A stretch of 64,000 nt of DNA from Colletes latitarsis (Eukaryota > Arthropoda > Insecta > Hymenoptera > Colletidae), in NCBI RefSeq assembly GCF_051014445.1, contig NC_135136.1:29654001-29718000 (forward strand). The letters run 5' to 3'. The notes under the pieces were generated by a model. It saw only the letters and a program-made list of their open reading frames with translations. It was not told the origin of the DNA and did no database searches. Shown in pieces: positions 1-12,310 of the stretch; the first letter of the stretch is position 1; each line of letters starts with the position of its first letter. The position numbers and the translations under genes were made by a program.

Positions 1-97
1 GGAACTTTAAACGTTAATAACTTTTTAACAAAGCCTCCATCATTAAATTGGTATTCTTGATTTTCGTCTTATTTTGGCCTCTAGAATACCCTGTATA
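1..97. repeat. Family A element, copy 1 (right end only)
   Basis: The window opens inside the right inverted end of family A, with the aacgttaataactttttaac block, the ttgattttcgtcttattttg block and ccctgtata near 88-96. The usual segment between ctctagaat and ccctg (cccattaaaatttttccc and so on) is missing, so this terminus has a small internal deletion. Confidence 0.8.
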
Positions 98-2080
98 GTG
101 TATATTGAATGGTCGGTCGAGTACTTGCGAGAGAGCGTAGCCCTCTGTTGAGGAGTGCGGGAAGTGTCGCCACAATCTAACTTTGATTCTGTATTGTTCA
201 GATTCTGAATCTTATTCTTTATAATTTCCCCTGTCACAATTAATTGTTTATTAAAGATACCAATCTGTTAAATAATTTAAATAACAGAGTTACTACTTAC
301 TATTGGTGTACTTGTTTCAACTTACTTTAAATTACATTTGTAGTTTTCTCTAAAACTTTCTTACAACTTTCTATCTCAACAACATTAATTTATCTATTTT
401 CATTGGAACGTGTAATGAAAGAACTTTGTAAAATGGAAGTTCCATTAAAATTACATCAATGGTGTTTATTAAAAAAGTTTCGTAACTGTTGCGACCAGTG
501 GTTGGATTTAATAATTAAACCGTTGTCAATGACATTTGTTCCTGCTCTGTGACGAAGAAAATAACATTGCAGGTTCAAATTTAACTGGTTAATGGAATTT
601 GCTAACCTGTCCCTGCAGAGCATTATTTCATATAATCAGCTTTTATTAACAATCCAGCATGAGCTTCTGCACGGTGCCTTGTAAATGGAAATATACAATG
701 GAAAATCTCTACAATTATTTTCGTTGCTTAGTAACCAGTTATAATGTAATGCATATGCATTACGTATGTAAATAAATGTATATGAATGTTTATATATGCA
801 TGTGCTTAAATTGGCGGATCATTCACGGACCACTTATTAGTGAGGATAAGCTCGCGCGATATTAATCGTGGTATAGAATACATCATTTTATAATGAACTA
901 CTGATTGTATCTTGCGTTGTTGTAATTCTATTTTGCATTTTAATTTCACAGTTTAATTCGGATTTGTGAATAAAACGAACGCATTCAACCCTCTTATAAA
1001 ACAGGATTCTCAAAACACTCTAATACAAACCACTTGAATAATCTTACTTTTGACGATAGATAAAATGCATTAAACCAATTTTTTCTTGGTTTCCAGATTG
1101 GTATGAACTGACATCAGTAGTTTTTTTCTTGGTGAAAATGTATATCAATTTCTTTTCTTAAATTGAATTATGTATTTTTGTTAATAGAACGTTTCCAGTA
1201 AAAATTTAGATATAAACGTTAAATAACGAATCAAGGTAATCAACTGTTTATCCATTGTTCTTACATAAACAATTTAAATTTCAATTAGAGAATAAAATAT
1301 TTCACAATTACTAAAGTTAATTGTTCTATCGAATAAATATTTTTATTCCCTCGATTTTATTATTAGTACTTTCAATAAATCAGAGTCATCAATCCTAAAC
1401 ACATAAGAAATATTTCACGCGCGGTAAATAGCATATTTTTAAGAATTTCTGGCTAGTGGGCCTAACACGGTTCCTCTTCATATTTTTAGGTTAATAAACA
1501 TTGAAATCAGATTCTAATTTTGTATTTTTTCTTGTGTACACGGGCAGATCGACTAAAAAAAGTAGCTCGCACGTACGAACAAGTTGAGCAATGCTGATCT
1601 ATAGGTTTCACGTTCTGACGTTGCTTTTGTTAAAAGGTAAACAAAAGCTTCGCGGGCACCGCGCATAATTTACGAAACGAATGCCCGTCGTTTGTAGAAG
1701 AATCAGGAAATTGTTCACGGTTTTCCGCTCACGCTTTTTTCTATTCAAGTTGTTGCGGTCTACCAAAACTCACCTATTTTGAACTAAACTTGGTCGTTTG
1801 GACAATTAAAACTACCGACAATACAACTGGTGGTAAAAACAAAACGATTAAATGGTACACACTATATCGAATAAAAAAACCTTAGTAAACATACAATCAG
1901 TCTTCGTATAACACAGTACTTCTACGATATGACTTCGCCCAACCGCGAATTTTTTTCATTGAATAAATAATAAAGTGGAACAGTTTATGGATAACAATAC
2001 AATGAGCCTACAAGACGAGGTATAGCACAAAAAATACACTTGTCAAACCTTAAGATCAAACAAGTGTACTTGTATGGTGG
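98..2080. other. AT-rich stretch without a recognised gene
   Basis: No reading frame or exon with recognisable protein similarity was seen. The stretch contains the 18-bp palindrome at 746-763 (listed separately) and many A/T runs. It lies upstream of, or possibly within, a 5' intron of the DAGL gene; which of these is unknown. Confidence 0.5.
746..763. promoter_or_regulatory. Perfect palindrome containing ATGCATATGCAT
   Basis: The 18-bp sequence is its own reverse complement. Its core at 749-760 equals the MORE motif, the palindromic element bound by POU-domain dimers. That it is functional here is inference only; AT-rich DNA produces such words by chance. Confidence 0.3.
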
Positions 2081-2083
2081 GCA

Positions 2084-2500
2084 TTATTTTCGTAAGTGTA
2101 TGGATCGATTTTTATCAACGAGTTGCTCGAAGTTGTTGATTATAACACTTTTTTTACCATGATCGGTCAAATGACTTTCTTTTTCTCGTTTACGAGGCAA
2201 CGTATTTCTAATTTTTGCATTATATGTATAAAAAGTTGGGTTTTGGAGTTTATTCGTAATATATCTTTCTCTTTTATGTCGCATATATTTTTTTTAAAGT
2301 ATAAATGTACATATTTAATACTTTAACTTCATACAGAAAATTTACAAACTTCAAAAGAAAATTTATGAAACGCCCTTGAAAACGTATTTTGTTTCAAGTC
2401 GATATAGTAGTTAATTCTGGGGAAAATCATTATTTACGAAAAAATGAACATCCTGTATTCAAATTGAAATTCATTTTCAATTACATAAACAATTTATGAT
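2084..2500 (-). repeat. Inverted partial copy of sequence at 4470-4790
   Basis: On the minus strand 2120-2290 resembles plus-strand 4650-4790: both have a gttgcctcgtaaa block followed by gagaaaaagaaag and a catttgacc block. Also 2443-2500 is an inverted relative of 4470-4535 (the gaaaatgaattt...tacaggatgtt block). These pieces lie just outside and inside the TTAA element that starts at 2618, so the locus is built from nested or duplicated elements. Confidence 0.6.
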
Positions 2501-2617
2501 ACAGTTCTATCGCACACCGGTTGTATAATCAATAGGAATGGCCAAAACTTATTTGGGCGCATAACAGCATAAATTAGAATAGTTGTTACTTTCATAGAAT
2601 AGAAGATAAAAAGCTCT

Positions 2618-5063
2618 TTAACACTAAACCTACCACGACCGGTCAAATGACCGTTTTTAAAATTTCGTTTAGAATTTCTAACACACAATATTATTTTAGC
2701 GCCATTTAACTTGACGACTTTTCTTATAGTATACGTATAATGAATTTTACAATATTCACTTCTAATCTTATTGTTTATTTTCTGAGAAAAATATGTAGTC
2801 TGTCTTGCCTACCACGACTGGTCATCTGACCGGTTGAACGATTTATGTTTTTTTGTAAAAAACTGGACATTTGGTACCAAATTCTGGTTAACTTCCGATG
2901 TAAATAGGAAATATATGCATAGTAAAGACGAAAGGAGAGAATTTACAGTTCCCACTGTCTTAGAACAGTTTAACAACGCGTATTAAAAATAGTTACACTT
3001 TAGACGCGTTTAGTTTAGAAACTATTAATGTTTTATTAATTATTGAGGTATTATTAGAAGCGGCAAAACCTCCCCTTTAAAATGGTTTTTGGTTTTTCTC
3101 TTATCCGACTTTCCGTTTTCGAGATATCATAATTTATGTAAAAGGTAATTTTTAAAATTCTGCTCTCGGCCTTAGAAAAGGCTATTAACGCGCATTAAAA
3201 ATACTAAAAACTTTAGACGCGTGCAGTTCCGAAACTACTAATGTTTTATTAATAATTGAACCACTGTTAGAAGCGGCAAAGCCTCCCCTTCAAAATGGCT
3301 TTTGGTTTTTCTCGATCCGACTTTCCGTTTCGGAGGTATCATCGTGTAAAGAGAATCGTAATTTTTTAAATTTCGCTACGTCTGACTCTCCGCCTTACGA
3401 AAGCCTATTAACGCGTATTAAAAATACTAAAAACTTTAGATGCGTGCAGTTCCGAAACAATTAGTGTTTTATTAATTATCGAGGCATTGTTAGAAGCGGC
3501 GAAGCCTCCCTTTTAAAATGGCTTTTCGTTTTTGTCGATCCGACTTTCCGTTTTCGAGATATCATAATTTATGTAAAAGGTAATTTTTAAAATTCCGCTC
3601 TCGGCCTTAGAAAAGGCTATTAACGCGCATTAAAAATACTAAAAACTTTAGACGCGTGCAGTTCCGAAACTACTAGTGTTTTATTAATAATTGAACCACT
3701 GTTAGAAGCGGCAAAGCCTCCCCTTCAAAATGGCTTTTGGTTTTTCTCGATCCGACTTTCCGTTTCGGAGGTATCATCGTGTAAAGAGAATCGTAATTTT
3801 TAAAATTTCGCTACGTCTGACTCTCCGCCTTACGAAAGCCTATTAACGCGTATTAAAAATACTAAAAACTTTAGATGCGTGCAGTTCCGAAACTATTAGT
3901 GTTTTATTAATTATCGAGGCATTGTTAGAAGCGGCGAAGTCTCCCTTTTAAAATGGCTTTTCGTTTTTGTCGATCCGACTTTCCGTTTCGGAGATACCGT
4001 AATTTATGTAAATGGTAATTTTTTTAATTCGACTATCTCTGTCTTCGTCTAACGGAGTCGGACCTCTTTGTCGCACCTGCTTGGTGCTGACCTACCCCGC
4101 GTACGTGACTGTCGTGACCTAGTTTCGGCGTAGTATTTCCAAGAATTTACTACGCATTGTTTACTATCTACGCGCGCGCGAAATCAATGAACTCGCGAGC
4201 GCACAACGAAACGTAAACAAATCCTATCTCCGAAACTAGCCACCGCATCGACTTGAAATTAAAATCGCTATATCTCCGGAACTAATGAAGCTATCGACTC
4301 GTACAAACGCTCATTTTAAAGGGCTTTTCATCCTTTACCTAATGATCATATCACCTACTACAATTTTTGCTATCTTCTATGTTTATTTTGATATTTACTT
4401 TGACGCTACATACCCAAAGAAGTTTTAGCAATTTCTACTGATCGTACGATTAGTGTACAATAAAACTGGACCATAAATTGTTTATTCAACTGAAAATGAA
4501 TTTAAATACAGGATGTTTGCGTAATTACTAGACAGCACTTTTTCTTAAATAGTTCTTTTCTCTAGAACTAACTACGGTATCAACTTGAAACAAAATTCGT
4601 TTTCAAGGGTGTTTTATCTTCTTTCCGATGAATATTAAAACATTTTTTCACATAAAAGAAAAGAACATCTTACGAATAAACATCAAAACACAAGTTTCTA
4701 TACATATAATGTAAAAATTAGAAGTATGTTGCCTCGTAAAAGAGAAAAAGAAAGATTGGTCATTTGACCGGTCATAGTAGGAATGGGTATGCATCCAGTG
4801 CCGGTAGGTTTAGTGTTAAAATAAAACTCGTTTCAAGTTGATAGCATAGTTAGTTTCGAAGATATAACGATTTTTGTTTCAAATCGATAGCGTAGCTGGT
4901 TTCAGAGATATGAGGGTTCGAAGCGTTTGTTTATTTTTCATTGTACGTACACTATAAGAAAAGTCGTAATGTTAAATGGCGCTAAAATAGCATTGTATGT
5001 TATAAATTCTAAACGAAATTTTAAAAACCGTCATTTAACCGGTCGTGGTAGATTTAGTGTTAA
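2618..5063. mobile_element. piggyBac-like TTAA element, non-autonomous, 2.4 kb
   Basis: TTAA at 2618-2621 and 5060-5063 flanks inverted ends that read CACTAAACCTACCACGACCG inward from the left and the complement from the right. Similarity continues for over 100 bp, including the tttagaatttctaac and tttagcgccatttaac blocks. TTAA targets and a CACTA(A/G)..CTACC-type end are typical of piggyBac-superfamily elements. No transposase frame remains. The interior holds a higher-order tandem array (2945-4030), and further copies of the end motif at 2808-2841 and 4757-4819 suggest a second, nested element. Confidence 0.75.
2945..4030. repeat. Higher-order tandem array, 435-bp unit made of two subunits
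   Basis: The block agaagcggc(a/g)aa(g/a)cctccc recurs with its cggc core near 3061, 3274, 3497, 3709 and 3932, a spacing of 213, 223, 212 and 223 bp. Alternate subunits are almost identical: the 3274 and 3709 units share gaaccactgttag, and the 3497 and 3932 units share cgaggcattgttag. Neighbouring subunits are more diverged. This is a two-subunit, satellite-like higher-order repeat. No protein coding was seen. Confidence 0.88.
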
Positions 5064-7902
5064 AGAACATTGTTTACTCTGACGAAGAAGGAACAATGGC
5101 ACAAACTCTAGTTACACCATCGAAAGGGGTAATATAGGTTGCCAACTCAAACTACTAGAAAGTATCCAGAATGTAAATTAGTGTTTCGCCGTGTGACGAA
5201 CGACGAACTCTCTCATCGCGTTAATTTACTAGCGCGGTTCTCGTTTGCGGAAACGTGATCCCAAATCTAGTATTGCAACAGAAATGGACTCAACGACGAA
5301 TCCTCTGTGCTTTTACTCGCCGGGAATGAACATTGTTGTTGCATTAAGCGCGGTAATGAACCTGGTATTTCTAGCGACGCTATAGTACGAGGATGAAACG
5401 TCTTGGTTTCGCCACCTCTATCCTCACATAATGCGATAAAATCATTTTGGTGCTACAGAATCGAGTTACGTAGAAACGACGAAGAAGACAGTAAAGGTTT
5501 TTAACAAAGTTTCTTGAGGTAAACGATGGTTTGTATAATATAAAGGTGGTTTCGACCGTCTTTAGTGGTTCTCTTTATACACGATGAATTTACACGAAAA
5601 GATGGCGTACGTTAAGAAACTCGAAACAATTTAGAGCAGTGTTCCTCAAACTTCATCTTCGCTTGCAAACTTTCTTGATAAAGGAAGCCTTACGACGGAC
5701 GTTCGAAAGTACAAATATATTATTAATTTTTTAAAATGTGGTTCACAGAAAATTTATTCGTCTTTCTTGAATGCACTATAAAAGTCACTCTAAAAGCTGT
5801 CCATCTGTTTTTATGCATAAAACTTAAAACATTAACATAAAAAATATAAGTAATATTTTGCTGAATGTCCTTTACTATTTTTCACAAATTTCAATCTATT
5901 ACACATTGAATCATCTGTTATATTTAAATCCTGAGACTGAGGTGGTGTTTTAATGACTTTAGGACAATTGTACAGTAACTATTGTCTGAAAGTGCACAAT
6001 TTTTCACGCAGTTTCCTTAAAATTTTTTTCAAATATCCATATATATTCACTTATCAATAATAAAATACAATTGTACAAGCTTTTACATTCCAATCTCGAA
6101 TTTTTTGTAAAAAATTATTTAAAGACTAGTTTGACATTGTGATTGCTTTTAAAATGCTATTCATATAATTCTTCATTCCTGATGACGCATAGGCGCTTTG
6201 AAAAATGACTCGTCTTCTAGCGTTTCATTGCTTTTTTCAAATCGTATGAATTATTCTTGTGATGTCTTTTATTCACTGAATCTTCCTCGCAACATTAAAA
6301 GTTGGTGTTGTTGTAGCTGCAGGTTGAATTATCAAGTTTAAACTCGTGAAGCAAAAAGGCATGCATTTTTAGTTTCTTTTCTAAGATACAAACAAGTTTC
6401 GTTTACATTGAATTTTTTCGAGAATTCTCTGTCGATATTGTTTTTTGTTAGAAGTATAAATAACGTAGTATAGCATACCGTCCTAATATTGAGGGCAGCG
6501 TGAGTTGTAGCAAATCAATCCGTGTTTAACGTTTCATAATTAAGATAGTATTACAAGCATGGCTTATTCTGATGTCGAAAGTTCCTTGGAGACAATGTCT
6601 TGCCAAGAAACTGGATCTTTCTCACATAGTACAATTAACCGAGGTCGAAGCAGATGTGTCTGATCCCCTGGAATTGAAGAGATATATGCTGCCATAAGTT
6701 GTCAGTGAATCAAATTAGCTGTACCACATCTAGTTACTCAGATTGTCACTATTAGCTAAGTCGATGCTCGAGTATATCGCGTAACGTAGGTCGTGAACAA
6801 GAAATATCGAGCAAGTATGATTGTCGAGAATCTAAAATGACAATTTTTGGAAAGTATTAGATGGAGTGAGTGAGTTAGGCTCTTTGAGGGCTTTTTCAAC
6901 TTTTCTGGACGAAACAATTTTAGGAAAATGTTCTCGATCGTGCAGACTTCATTGTTGCTTTCCATTTTTAAATATGGCTAGAAATATCACTTATTAAAAA
7001 TTAATGAAATTATTTTACTATTATTTGTATGCCTTATAAATTGTGTTAAATGCTAAACTAAGAAAATCTTGCGATAAATGTATCGTGCATACGCAAAAAG
7101 AAGGCTAGACTGCACGCATTAGCCAATATTGGCTGATGTCTGATTAGAGTGGGGATGTCAACAGTACAGTATCAGGGATGTATCACAGTACATATCGTTT
7201 GTTTACTACACGAAGTACACCAATGCCTAGGATATTGGCTTACTTTCGGGAATAAACCTGGCCAAAGTTGAAGGGAGATAGATTTTCCAGGAAATTTCTC
7301 CTTTTTTCAGAAAGTGAGATAGAGATGCATAAACATGGTACATCGATATCTCACAGATTTAAAAATATGGACATACTTGACCACCGAGACAAGTGGGAAG
7401 CCAGTTCCAAGAACTGATGGGGATAGCAGAACGTCCAATTTTCAAGAGAAAATTCCGATAAATTTCCAAAGCATCGCTGTACTGCTTTTGACCATGAAAG
7501 TCACACGACGTGACACGCACGTTATTCCAACGCAGAAGTTTAATCAACGCCAACAATACATCAGTTCCTACGTAATTTTCTGTGAAGAAAATGAGATACA
7601 AATTACAATAGCTACGTTTCACCTCGCAATCAGAATTTCAATTATTGGTTATCAGCTTAGGAAATTTGCTTTTCGTCGCGCTTGAACGCCAAGGGACCGA
7701 GCAGAAAGCCTCTATCTATAGCTCTATCTAGGTAAGTCCCTAGAGTGTACGAGAAAATGCAAAATTATTCTCGTGTTACGCGTTTCGGTGAACTAGATAC
7801 AATACCGTACGGATACAAGGATTATACATATAATTCGCACGGGTCTGGACAGACACTATTTTGGCCCTCCGTGTCACGTTTACAAGTTGTATCGGTCTCC
7901 TA
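5064..7902. other. No recognised gene; possible 5' splice donor at 7731
   Basis: I see no frame with family similarity. A short open stretch at 6560-6693 (ending in KRYMLP) is protein-like but unrecognised. A strong donor-like ctatctag|gtaagt lies at 7731/7732 after a sequence of mixed composition. It could belong to a non-coding 5' exon, but nothing else supports that. Confidence 0.35.
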
Positions 7903-9152
7903 TACAGGGTGTTCAGCCATCCCTGGGAAAAATTTTAATGGAAAATTCTACAGGCCAAAATAAAACGAAAATCAAGAATATCAATTTCTTGATTCAGGCT
8001 TTGTTAAAAAGTTATTAAAAAATTTCAAATCATTCTGGAAAAATTATTTTTGGTTGTGGGGATCAATTACAATCAATTTTGGTGAACAGACATAACCCCG
8101 AAATCTTACCCACTTTCGAGAAAAAAATTCGAGTAGCTGATGAAATTTTTCGGCGAAATTAAAAAATTTCAAATCGTTCTAAAAAAATTATTTTTGATCG
8201 TGGAAATCAATTACAACCATTTTTGGTGAATAGACATATCCTCGAAATCCTACGTACTTTCGAGAAAAAAATTTTTACTGAAAATATAATCTGAGGCCTG
8301 AAATGGATCCCTGAATTTCATGCGAATCTTTGAACCATCATAACTCCCGAATGGATTGGACGATTTTAATGTTTCAAAAAGCAATCAACGCGTATTTTAG
8401 TGAAGAATATGTAGAAATTCTACAATTTTTGAAAAAGTTGCTCTTTGACCCCGTAAAGTCAGAAAAACCCCATAAAAATTGTCCAATTTTCAAACAGCCA
8501 TAACTCCTACAATAGTGAATATATTTCAATGAAACTTTTTTCTAAAATAGAGCTCATAGGTACCTACAAAAAAGTATTAGACAACTTTTCTGTAGGGCGT
8601 CAAACAAAATTACTAAAAATCGAAAACGAATTTTTAAGAAAAATCGACAAGGGCGTAGGTGCCTTTCAACGAAAAAAAAAAATTTCAAATCATTCTGGAA
8701 AAATTATTTTCTACTGCAAGGCTCAATTACAATCATTTTTGGTCAATAGACATATCCCCAAAATCCTACGCACTTTCGAGAAGAAAATTCTTTTCCGAAA
8801 ATATACTCTGTGGCCCCGAAATGTTTCCCCGAAATTGTATGCTTATGTTTAAAAAATCATAACTTCTGGGCGGATTGAAGGATTTTAATGTTTCAAAATG
8901 TAAATAATTAGTAGTATTAGTAGTATTAATGAAGCTCTAGAGCTCCAGACAAAATGGGTCGAAAAAAACTCGAGAACTATTATCGCGCGTTCGCAGCTGT
9001 TCGCAAATTGTCGTTCTACGGGCGGAACTTTAAACGTTAATAACTTTTTAACGAAGCCTCAATCAACAAATTGGTATGGTTGATTTTCGTCTTATTTTGG
9101 CCTCTAGAATCTCCCATTCAAATTTTTTCCAAGGGCGGCCGAACACCCTGTA
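7903..9152 (-). mobile_element. Family A element, copy 2 (reverse, 1.25 kb)
   Basis: It starts TACAGGGTGTTCAGCCATCC and ends GGCGGCCGAACACCCTGTA, flanked by TA. Long inverted ends (ctagaggccaaaataagacg-type block, atcaagaatatcaat, ttaaaaagttattaa) enclose the interior in reverse orientation. Just before the right end (about 8960-9025) it carries a gcgcgttcgcagctgttcgc segment also seen in short copy 15, so its right arm looks recombinant. Open frames inside (8529-8852 and 8659-8862) are element sequence. Confidence 0.88.
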
Positions 9153-10439
9153 TAGAGTAAAGATCAATTACTATTACTCTAAACAGTTTTATGTAAAATA
9201 TCGAATCAACCTTAGAAAATTACATGCCAGAAGAAAACAATGCGTACCAATTTCGAGTGAACCGGATGAATACTTTCTGAGATCTATCGGGTGTCAGCTG
9301 ACAACATTCTACCAAACATATCGTTAAAATAACAATTTTAATGAGCTGCAAAAGTGAATAAATGATTTACGTCAAGTGTTGCAATTCTACTTAATTTACG
9401 GAATATGCTAGCTAAAAGAAATTTTTAAATACACAAAGACAAAATAAAATGAAAATACTCTATGAACCAGTTAGCCATTACATTAAAGAGCATAATAATC
9501 TCAAAAAATGCATGATAACGTGGCCTATAAATTTGAATGTTATAGCATTCATGTCATTTTGTATCACAATGAAAATTAATGCTATAGCATTCATGTTTGC
9601 GAACGCGTTAAAATAATAAATCTTGCACGACAATAAAGGCAAGATGTTGCTTAACATAAGCTGAAAAGGTCTTGTTACACTACTTAATAGTTACCTCAGG
9701 AAACAGATTTAAAATTCACCTGTTTTTATAAGCTGTCTGAGTGGAGTACAGTAATGATTCTTAAAATGAATATATGATTCGAAAATTGAACATTTCTATC
9801 CCTCTCAACTGGGGGGATCCTCCTTGGATCTCTTCCAGTGTGGAACCAGCTACCAAACATATCGATAGTAAACGTTATATAACTTTTGTAAGTTAAAGTA
9901 ATAAATCTTGTACAATAATAAAGACAAGGTGTTGCTTAATACGAGCTGAAAAGATTTTGTTATATTACTTAATACTTACCTCAAGAAACAGACTTAAAGT
10001 TCACCTGCTTTTTTAAGCTGTCAATGTGGGGTACAGTAATGATGCGTAAAATGAACACGTGATTCGTAAATTGAACATTTCTGTTCCTTCCAATTGGGAA
10101 ATCCCCCTTGGAGTTAGTGACAAAGATATTTAAAAGACCATACGAGCTGACGATTTGTATAAAAAACAATGCTTTTTTTCTCATTCGCTCTCGTTGTCAA
10201 TTACGACCAAAGATAAAGGTGACTCAAGAATATCGCTGTAACATCTGCTGGTGTCGAATTTCGGCGCTGTACGAAAGATGAACGCGCCAATTCCGGAGCG
10301 ATGTTCATTTTAAGAATCATTACTGTATCTCGGAAACGAAGCTTCGAATGGAAAAATGTTACTCTTGATTTTCGATTTGTTTTTTCACGTAGAATCACCT
10401 TCTTCTCGGTTGAATCCTGTATCATTGTACAGCACTGTT
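9153..10439. repeat. Two diverged direct copies of a roughly 230-bp sequence (9610-9840 and 9898-10115)
   Basis: Both copies run aataaatcttg(c/t)ac, gttgcttaa, agctgaaaag, ctcaggaaacag/ctcaagaaacag, caccctg-type then attgaacatttct and ttgga. They are separated by a linker that includes ctaccaaacatatcg, a phrase also present at 9311-9325. The rest of the stretch is AT-rich with no coding signal. A 14-bp palindrome, aatgctatagcatt, lies near 9580. Confidence 0.7.
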
Positions 10440-11210
10440 ATTAGCGTTGTCGTTCGAAAGAAGGGGATCGTTCGAAGGAAGGGCGGGAATGTTTGGTCCA
10501 AGTGAAATTTTCTATGGAAATGACGTTTCGCGATTCTCCGAAAACAAGTGGAGGCGCAAAGAGTGGAGGAAATAAAATCAGTCGGTCTGTGGCTTTTGAC
10601 TCGTGGACCGATGAAAGGCATGGGAGGACAGAGAGCATACTGGCAGAGAGTAACGTGGAAACGCTGGAGAAACCCGGTACAAGGTAAATCGATACGGACC
10701 ACGCAGCAGCCAAGGCTGACGGCCCTTTCGTTCCGTCGTCTCTACTTTCCTCTCCTCTTCCTGTTTCCTCGCACCCCTATCGTTTCTCTCTTTCCACGGC
10801 TTCTATCGGCACAGTGTCCCTTGCGCGCAGATTATGGTGCTCGCTCCTAGCGATGGGAATGGAGCACCACTCGCCCCACAAACTTTCCCATCGCGGTTGC
10901 TGCCCCCTTTTTCCATCGACTCGCGGACCCTGAAGCTCCGTCAGCTCGTCACCGTTGCATGGATTTCCGCGACGATGAAAATAGAGCAAGTCTCGCCGGG
11001 CAAAGTTTCTTCCGTCGACTCGCGGACATCGGAATTCCGCGGGGAGAACCGATCGAGACTATTCGAGACACAGGAGGGAGACAAGAATGTACGCCAAGTC
11101 GACGGAAGTTTGAAACGGTAGGAGGAAAGTGAGAACGTATTGTTACGCGGAATTTCAGAGGCGGAATAATCGAGATACGCGAGGTGGATACGCACGGAAG
11201 TCGGATCATC
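10440..11210. promoter_or_regulatory. GC-richer, CpG-containing island
   Basis: Composition changes sharply from the AT-rich surroundings, with many CG dinucleotides and pyrimidine tracts (10735-10800) and repeated tcgactcgcggac words at 10917 and 11014. Several overlapping open frames exist on both strands but none reads as a known protein, which is what GC-rich non-coding DNA gives. It could be a promoter, a 5' untranslated exon or an enhancer of the DAGL gene. No start exon with the expected MPG...RRW motif was found here. Confidence 0.35.
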
Positions 11211-11790
11211 GTATTATTGGGCTACGGATTATGAGATATCTAGTGCTTAATAAATCAAACGCGGAGATCGAGTTATGGGCTATCTCGGTTTGCACTTCGT
11301 TGTAATCGTATACAATGATTCGATGAATTTGAGAATTTATTTGAAAATTGAGATTTAACCCTTGATTGTCACATCGCATCATCTAGACCTGGTTCGATTT
11401 TTAAAAATGACAGTGATCGTATAAAGAGTAATGGTGGAAATTGGCCTTTGGACATGACTGACAATGAACGTTTTTTATAAGATATGCTTCTATAGGCCTC
11501 AGGGAATCCGAAATGTGTAACTATTTAACTTGAAAATTATACAAAACAAACGGAGTTCAGTTGAATTAGCAGATACAATAGACTATGGTGTTAATTCGAA
11601 AGAAACGTTAATTTTAAAATTCGTAATTTTGATATTATTATAATTGACATTATAGTCCTCTAATTATACGAGAATACAAGTACAGATGGACAGTACCAAA
11701 AATATAAATATAAAGACTTATCGAATTTTATTAATCAATATTGTGCTTAACTTTAAAGATATAAATTACGTTTAGCATTAAGTGTATGAT
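11211..11790. other. AT-rich stretch, nothing recognised
   Basis: No coding signal or repeat boundary was identified between the GC-richer island and the 172-bp tandem array. Confidence 0.5.
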
Positions 11791-12310
11791 TTTAAAACTA
11801 CTAACAAATAAATGATGTTTTTTTACTGTCGACGATAACTAAGCATTTAACTAAAACATTTTGACAACTATTACGACAAATAAATTGTGTGTATAGTGCT
11901 TCATTTGGACAATAGAAATGAAATATCGTGTGTATAAAGTTTACTACTACAGTCGGAGTTTCTTTTAAAACTACTAACAAATAAATAGTGTTTTGTACTG
12001 TCGATAATAACTAAGCATTTGACTAAAACATTTTGACAACTATTACGACAAATAAATTGTGTGTACAGTGTTTCATTTTGACAATAGAAATGAAATATCG
12101 TATGTACAAAGTTTACTACTACAGTCGGAGTTTCTTTTAAAACTACTAACAAATAAATAGTGTTTTTTACTGTCGATAATAACTAAGCATTTAACTAAAA
12201 CATTTTGACAACTATTACGACAAATAAATTGTGTGTATAGTGTTTCATTCTGACAATAGAAATGAAATATCGTGTGTACAAAGTTTGCTACTACAGTCGG
12301 AGTTTCTTTT
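11791..12310. repeat. Three tandem copies of a 172-bp unit
   Basis: Units begin tttaaaactactaacaaataaat at 11791, 11964 and 12136 and share actgtcgata, ttttgacaactattacgac, gaaatgaaatatcgt and ctacagtcggagtttc blocks. The copies differ by scattered substitutions only. Two minus-strand open frames (11901-12152, 12073-12390) simply read this repeat and share a repeated peptide for that reason. Confidence 0.9.

Noticed and set aside
6560..6693. Short frame ending KRYMLP as a possible exon
   Set aside because: Too short, unrecognised, and without partner exons.
10385..11209. Many overlapping frames on both strands
   Set aside because: GC-richer DNA has few stops; no frame shows a known family, splice context or consistent codon use.
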